From Glaciecola sp. KUL10 (lineage in GTDB: Bacteria > Pseudomonadota > Gammaproteobacteria > Enterobacterales > Alteromonadaceae): 64,000 bases of DNA. Positions 60,389 to 64,000 of the stretch are shown piece after piece. The position numbers and the translations under genes were made by a program. The first letter of the stretch is position 1. Each line of letters begins with the position of its first letter. Location: assembly GCF_003203515.1 (NCBI RefSeq), contig NZ_BGNG01000005.1:287685-351684 (forward strand). Reading direction: 5' to 3'. The notes beneath the pieces are model-generated. The model was given only the letters and a program-made list of their open reading frames with translations, did no database searches and had not been told where the DNA came from.

Positions 60389-61183
60389 GTGTTATTTTTT
60401 TATAAAATCCTTACATTGTTGCTTTGCGTGATACTTCTTTCATGTAAAACTACTCAAAACCAATTTTTGAATACCTCCTACGACAACTCTAATGAACTCG
60501 TTTGCAGACATTATATAGATGACTATGCGAAAACAGGGAAACAAGACATCATTAGTATTGAAGAACAAACCTATCTGAGAGTTTTGCGACAAGAAACGAT
60601 AAAAAGAGGTCTAGACTTAGAGAGTTGCGTTAGGTTAATCGACGGTGTTGACCGAAGAATTGCGGAAAACATTCTTAAAGTGGGGACTGCAATTCTCGTA
60701 GCCGCAGTCTTAAATGAGCAGTTAACAACAAAGTCAAAGTCGAATAGTCGTTCTGAATCCTATTCATATGAAGAACTCAGAAAAAGATATGAGAGATCTG
60801 TTAGACTAGCAACACTTGCAGGTGTTCCTAAAAGCAAAATCGCAAAACCAACAACTAGAAAATCAACACAGACAAATCAAGTTTCAAGGATTTATAGGCC
60901 GATAAGATCGGTCTCAGTTAATACGTCACAATCAGAGCAAAATTCAATTAACACCTCTGCTTCTTGCACATGTTCGTGTGTTAACGGAGAAGTACAACCA
61001 TTGTGTACAAGTCGACTTGCAATCAAACCTATTTGCAGTCCTCGGTTGTGCCCTAACGCGCCCTTAACCATTAAACCAATAAAACAGCAAAATACTCCTC
61101 CAATTGGGTCAAAAAGCTGCTCTCTATATCAAGTTTACAACGAATCAAAAGAGAAATATGAATGGGAAGAATTATGCGATTAG
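60389..61183 (+). CDS. Cys-rich lipoprotein of the element, 264 aa
   Basis: Predicted lipoprotein with signal MLFFYKILTLLLCVILLSC, lipobox LLSC (C19). After ~75 helical residues there is a hydrophobic stretch (about 91-103, VGTAILVAAVLNE), a Ser/Arg-rich basic middle, and a C-terminal third with eight Cys (SASCTCSC, PLC, PIC, RLC, SKSC, ELCD), suited to disulfides in the periplasm or at the surface. Start is GTG at 60389 with an AAGAAG site. No family recognised. Transcribed away from the helicase-like unit and terminating in the right-end repeat. Confidence 0.72.
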   Translation: MLFFYKILTLLLCVILLSCKTTQNQFLNTSYDNSNELVCRHYIDDYAKTGKQDIISIEEQTYLRVLRQETIKRGLDLESCVRLIDGVDRRIAENILKVGTAILVAAVLNEQLTTKSKSNSRSESYSYEELRKRYERSVRLATLAGVPKSKIAKPTTRKSTQTNQVSRIYRPIRSVSVNTSQSEQNSINTSASCTCSCVNGEVQPLCTSRLAIKPICSPRLCPNAPLTIKPIKQQNTPPIGSKSCSLYQVYNESKEKYEWEELCD

Positions 61184-61551
61184 TCTTATCTTACATTCGT
61201 TAATAGCAACCAACAGTTTATCTTAGTCAAAAATAAGGGGATACTTTATCCAATAATTAACAGTTAAAGTACCCCTTTGTTATATCTAATGATCAGTTCA
61301 TCTTCTGCTAATCAGAGAACCTAGGGTTCACTCTCAGGAACAATCACAGGTAACCCTAGGTTCAGGATTCACTAGCATCAATTTGATCACCATGGATCTC
61401 TCAGGGCTTCCTATCGCCTATCCTTGTGGTTACCCCAGACCTGAATTATGCGTTGGGCTTACTAACGTGAACTTTGGTATCCCCAGTGTCCCTTTTGGTT
61501 CCACAGTGCATTCATTAAAGCAGAGATAGAGAAGCTTAAAGATTCAAAGGG

Positions 61552-61609
61552 GTTGACCGTATACGTTGACCACCTTATCCTTTCTGCTCGATTAACCAAA
61601 CGCTAGTAC
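61552..61609 (-). promoter_or_regulatory. putative recombinase arm sites, right end
   Basis: GTTGACC at 61552-61558 and 61565-61571 (13-bp period) and AACGCTAGTAC at 61599-61609, 36 bp before the right att core. They mirror the left-end motif set at 56547-56574. Confidence 0.5.
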
Positions 61610-61644
61610 GCAGGCTACAGAGCAGTTGAAGCACCTATATCTTC

Positions 61645-61661
61645 TCCGGCCTCTGGTACCA
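61645..61661 (+). other. attR core
   Basis: TCCGGCCTCTGGTACCA, direct repeat of the tRNA-Leu 3' end. Chromosomal sequence resumes here. Confidence 0.92.
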
Positions 61662-61667
61662 ACACTT

Positions 61668-61694
61668 AAACCAACTTTATAGTTGGTTTTTTGT
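61668..61694 (+). terminator. native tRNA-Leu terminator, displaced by the element
   Basis: Stem AAACCAACT / AGTTGGTTT followed by TTTT, 7 bp beyond the att core. No gene precedes it other than the att copy of the tRNA end, so it is best read as the tRNA's original terminator, now 5.2 kb away. The remaining stretch to 61823 shows no gene. Confidence 0.85.
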
Positions 61695-61823
61695 ATCTAA
61701 AAAACGTCGTTATTTATTCCTATAGCCTTCTGCTTGCATGCTCATGCTCGGGTGCTACTATGAGGACACAATAATAAAAAACCTGAATCAAAAGCGATTC
61801 TGAACTTCTTAAGTTAAACACCT

Positions 61824-62351
61824 ATGCAACCTGAAACGACACCACCTCATGCTGGTTTGAAAACTTTTCTATCTAAATGGCTATTAGTAATCATTGGCGT
61901 TTGTATGACGATTGCCTCTGCGGTCATCTCAAATTACTTTATCGCGAAGAGTCACGACCAAATCACCGAATGGGAATACCAAGTTAAGTTAGCAGAACAA
62001 TATATTGAGGAGACGTGGGAAAACAGTCGCTCTCTTGAACGCCGTAAAGATACAGCGATCATATTGGCAATTAGCGATCGTGAAGATCAACAGGTTCAGC
62101 AATTTATTGATGATACTTTGAGGCTAATGAACAATGAACTCGTCAATGACTACACCTATGACACTATTCAAACCAGTTTCGATCTTTATAAATTTGAAGT
62201 GATAGAGCGAATAAATGACAAGTATCTTGAACTTCAAAATTATATTGACCAGATCCGAGAAACTAGAAATCATAATGATGTATTAATGAATATTGCGCTT
62301 TGTTTTCAGATATTGGGATTGATCTTTGTCTTAAGTAAAGGGGTTATTTAG
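61824..62351 (+). CDS. hypothetical two-helix membrane protein, 175 aa
   Basis: No family recognised. Hydrophobic segments at about residues 19-40 (WLLVIIGVCMTIASAVISNYF) split by one residue group and 153-172 flank a ~110-residue charged, helical and probably coiled-coil region (KLAEQYIEETWENSRSLERR...). Both termini would face the cytoplasm with the coil outside, or the reverse. It is just outside the element, in chromosomal DNA downstream of the tRNA site. Confidence 0.65.
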   Translation: MQPETTPPHAGLKTFLSKWLLVIIGVCMTIASAVISNYFIAKSHDQITEWEYQVKLAEQYIEETWENSRSLERRKDTAIILAISDREDQQVQQFIDDTLRLMNNELVNDYTYDTIQTSFDLYKFEVIERINDKYLELQNYIDQIRETRNHNDVLMNIALCFQILGLIFVLSKGVI

Positions 62352-62438
62352 GAAGAACACATTAAAATAGATGCCGAAATCTTTCGTAGAAATTCCGGCA
62401 TCTCAATTGCCATTTGAATAGAACTAGACGAAAAGCCT

Positions 62439-63275
62439 TTAGCTAGTAGCAAGCGTCATATTATATCCAGAGTACTTCCTCATATTAATCACGCGATCAC
62501 CGTCTAGCATTAAATATTGACCTTTGATTCCCATTAGCGTCCCACTAAATACTGGTTCTTTATCCAAATTTATAGATTTAATCTTAGTTGGATATTGTTC
62601 GACAGGATATTGGATGACGACGGGGGGCAGGTCCAAATACTCAATTGCTTGCAGACCGTATTCTTCACTGATTTCTTCCAAATCTTCGTGCGCCAATTGC
62701 AATAGTTCATCTCGCTTTTGCACCAGATCAAGTTCAGGAATTTGACCTTTGAGCATAGTACGCCAGTTGGTTTTATCGCCAACATATTGGCCAATCGCTT
62801 TTTCTGCGAGACCACTTATTAATCTATTTTGAACCCGTAAAATAGCAACAGCTTGTGTCGCACCTTGGTCAATCCATCGAGATGAAATGGTGTTATCTGC
62901 AAATCGAGTAATGCCTACTTTTATTGCACCCGTGTTAGAGAGATAAACAAAGTGTGAGTTTAGACAATTCGCTTCGCCCCATTGAGGCTCTCTACAAGTT
63001 CCTTGATCGTAATGACATAGTTCAGGCTTAATGATACAGGTATCGCAGCGAGCTAGCTTTTGCATGCATGGAAAACAGTAACCTTGACTGAAACTCTTCT
63101 TAGTCTTTCTGTTGCAGTTCATACAATTTATTTCTTGCTGCCATGACATTTGTATTTCTTGACCAATTAGCGAGTTCATGTGAACTGACTGCTCAGAGAA
63201 ACCGAGCAAATACTCTACATTGCCGTGTTCGTCGGCCGTCACGCTCATTTTTGAAATATTTCCACTAACTTGCAT
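62439..63275 (-). CDS. DUF2797 zinc-binding protein
   Basis: A 278-aa DUF2797-family protein. Residues ~50-105 hold many Cys in pairs (CMNC, CFPC, CDTC, then C in PELCHYDQGTC and ANCLN), suggesting two zinc sites. Next, HFVYLSNTGAIKVGITR resembles the start of GIY-YIG-type domains. The C-terminus (GIKGQYLMLDGDRVINMRKYSGY) is the conserved family end. Biochemical function is not known. Stand-alone gene. Confidence 0.85.
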   Translation of the reverse strand: MQVSGNISKMSVTADEHGNVEYLLGFSEQSVHMNSLIGQEIQMSWQQEINCMNCNRKTKKSFSQGYCFPCMQKLARCDTCIIKPELCHYDQGTCREPQWGEANCLNSHFVYLSNTGAIKVGITRFADNTISSRWIDQGATQAVAILRVQNRLISGLAEKAIGQYVGDKTNWRTMLKGQIPELDLVQKRDELLQLAHEDLEEISEEYGLQAIEYLDLPPVVIQYPVEQYPTKIKSINLDKEPVFSGTLMGIKGQYLMLDGDRVINMRKYSGYNMTLATS

Positions 63276-63415
63276 ATTTACCCTTTTCTAAATACCTAAA
63301 TTAAACAGTTGGATTATCAGTTTATTCTTTCACAAACGGCATTTAGATTCGATTTATTTTGTTTTTTTCGTGACTTATCGGAAGCTAACATACGTGTCAA
63401 ATAAGAGGATGAGCA

Positions 63416-63613
63416 ATGTCTGCAGTAAATAAAAAATTCGAGAACTTAAAAAAAGAGCTTGCTGAACTTACTAATCACTGTGACGCAAACGGTCACCATA
63501 TCACCGTTCAATTACTTGGTGAAGTGTACGAATTATTACATATTTCCCATGAAACCTTCTTAGGAAATGCACTAAACTCGATATCAGAGTCAATTCCCGA
63601 ACGCGAAAGCTAA
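63416..63613 (+). CDS. small hypothetical protein, 65 aa
   Basis: A 65-aa soluble helical protein (KKFENLKKELAELTNH... HITVQLLGEVYELLHIS). The ribosome site GAGGATGAG precedes the ATG at 63416 at good distance, supporting a real gene. No family recognised. Confidence 0.55.
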   Translation: MSAVNKKFENLKKELAELTNHCDANGHHITVQLLGEVYELLHISHETFLGNALNSISESIPERES

Positions 63614-63699
63614 GTCCTACGTTTCAAAACTTTACTTTGCCCAATAAATACAATCAGCCCTTAGACTGTTTGGTATAAATTTCAAACGCCAGAAACAAC

Positions 63700-63726
63700 A
63701 AAGCCCCAACGTGAGTTGAGGCTTTA
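63700..63726 (-). terminator. rrn operon terminator
   Basis: On the minus strand, AAAGCCTCAAC pairs with GTTGGGGCTTT, followed by TGTTGTTT; it lies about 27 bp beyond the 5S 3' end. Confidence 0.85.
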
Positions 63727-63752
63727 TCGGTCTCTTTGCAGAGGAATTAGGA

Positions 63753-63869
63753 GTCTGGCGATGTGCTACTCTCACATGGGGAAACCCCACACTACCATCG
63801 CCGCTAATACGTTTCACTTCTGAGTTCGAAATGGAGTCAGGTGGTACCGTATCGCTATTGTCGCCAGAC
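63753..63869 (-). rRNA. rrf: 5S ribosomal RNA
   Basis: About 117 nt on the minus strand starting TGTCTGGCGACAATAGCG and ending ATCGCCAGAC; ends pair over ten bases, and the internal CATTTCGAACTCAGAAGTG and GGGGTTTCCCCATGTGAGAG are typical of gammaproteobacterial 5S. The region 63870-64000 is AT-rich 23S-5S spacer; 23S would lie beyond the window end. Confidence 0.96.
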
Positions 63870-64000
63870 AAAAAAAGTACAATTTGGAAAATTTGATAAT
63901 CAGTTTTTTTAGTATTTAACGAAGAGACGCTACTCTTCTTTCTACGATTTGCTACTTGTCACATACACACTCTAAATCTTAATAAACCACCACTTTAGCA

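Larger units (their letters stand above)
56473..61661 (+). mobile_element. 5.2-kb tRNA-Leu integrated element with 2-micron-like inverted repeats
   Basis: Bounded by 17-bp direct repeats of the tRNA 3' end (56473-56489 and 61645-61661). Contents: tyrosine recombinase (56578-57900), an internal inverted att core (57948-57964) flanked by both element arms, a helicase-like P-loop gene and small lipoprotein gene (minus strand), and a Cys-rich lipoprotein gene (plus strand). The left end (84 bp) and right end (454 bp) each recur, inverted, at the internal site (57881-58401). The excised circle would be 5172 bp with two 521-bp inverted repeats. Immediately right of the element is a hairpin terminator that fits as the displaced tRNA terminator. 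Confidence 0.92.
61208..61661 (+). repeat. right part of the split inverted repeat (454 bp)
   Basis: Inverse of 57948-58401 with one mismatch. From left: a remnant of the helicase-like gene's last codons (61209-61226), terminator-like hairpin (about 61229-61276), palindromic arms (61317-61363), GTTGACC pair (61552-61571), AACGCTAGTAC (61599-61609) and the att core. No protein-coding gene is seen in it. Confidence 0.95.

Noticed and set aside
56473..61661. CRISPR array or retron in the element
   Set aside because: No series of short regularly spaced repeats and no reverse transcriptase; the repeats are two long inverted units.
57901..61661. Insertion sequence as the source of the inverted repeats
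   Set aside because: No transposase is encoded, no target-site duplication other than the tRNA att core, and the repeats meet exactly at recombinase att cores.

Overview
The window is a piece of a gammaproteobacterial chromosome, most likely a marine Alteromonadales/Alteromonadaceae-type bacterium (moderate-to-low GC). The evidence is conserved order: zapE-zapG-degQ-degS; murA-ibaG-mlaBCDEF; yrbG-kdsD-kdsC-lptC-lptA-lptB-rpoN-hpf-ptsN-rapZ-npr-mgtE; arcB next to gltBD; mtnN-cbiB-btuF; plsC-rraB; valS-holC-pepA; lptF-lptG; and an rrn operon entering from the right end. No taxonomic marker was searched, so the genus is left open.

Layout. 1-924: a probable MqsRA-like toxin-antitoxin pair with a palindromic operator, antitoxin cut by the window edge. 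1.1-3.9 kb: a DUF2306-like membrane protein and a NarL/DesK-type two-component system. 4.1-6.9 kb: an outer-membrane GH3 glucosidase lipoprotein with a LacI-type operator. 6.96-7.35 kb: RNase P RNA. 7.5-8.2 kb: an AbrB/PIN (VapBC-type) toxin-antitoxin pair. 8.3-28.5 kb: the core envelope and regulation block (YeeN, cell division factors, periplasmic proteases, MurA, Mla lipid transport, Kdo synthesis, Lpt export, RpoN and the nitrogen PTS). 28.6-37.4 kb: ArcB and glutamate synthase. 37.5-56.2 kb: vitamin B12 uptake/salvage, TyrRS, MepM, a frameshifted dehydrogenase, an Hpt/HD-GYP protein, PlsC, RraB, ValRS, HolC, PepA and LptFG. 56.4 kb onward: tRNA-Leu(CAA), occupied by a 5.2-kb integrated element, then small hypothetical genes, a DUF2797 protein and 5S rRNA.

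The stand-out is the element at 56473-61661. It has the usual direct att repeats (tRNA-Leu 3' end and a 17-bp copy at the far end, followed by the displaced native tRNA terminator), but also a third att core in inverted orientation in its interior. That internal site carries both arms, so it looks like a complete attP. Joining the two ends by excision would give a circle of about 5172 bp with two 521-bp inverted repeats (one mismatch), each containing a tyrosine-recombinase site, dividing the circle into a recombinase region (about 1.3 kb) and a cargo region (about 2.8 kb: a P-loop helicase-like protein and two lipoproteins). This is the architecture of the yeast 2-micron plasmid (Flp recombinase and inverted FRT repeats), here in a bacterial tRNA-integrating element. 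I infer possible Flp-like inversion or copy-number amplification; the function is untested.

Intergenic regions carry a roughly 185-bp palindromic MITE-like family (two full copies with compensatory stem changes, two fragments) and REP-like GC hairpins.
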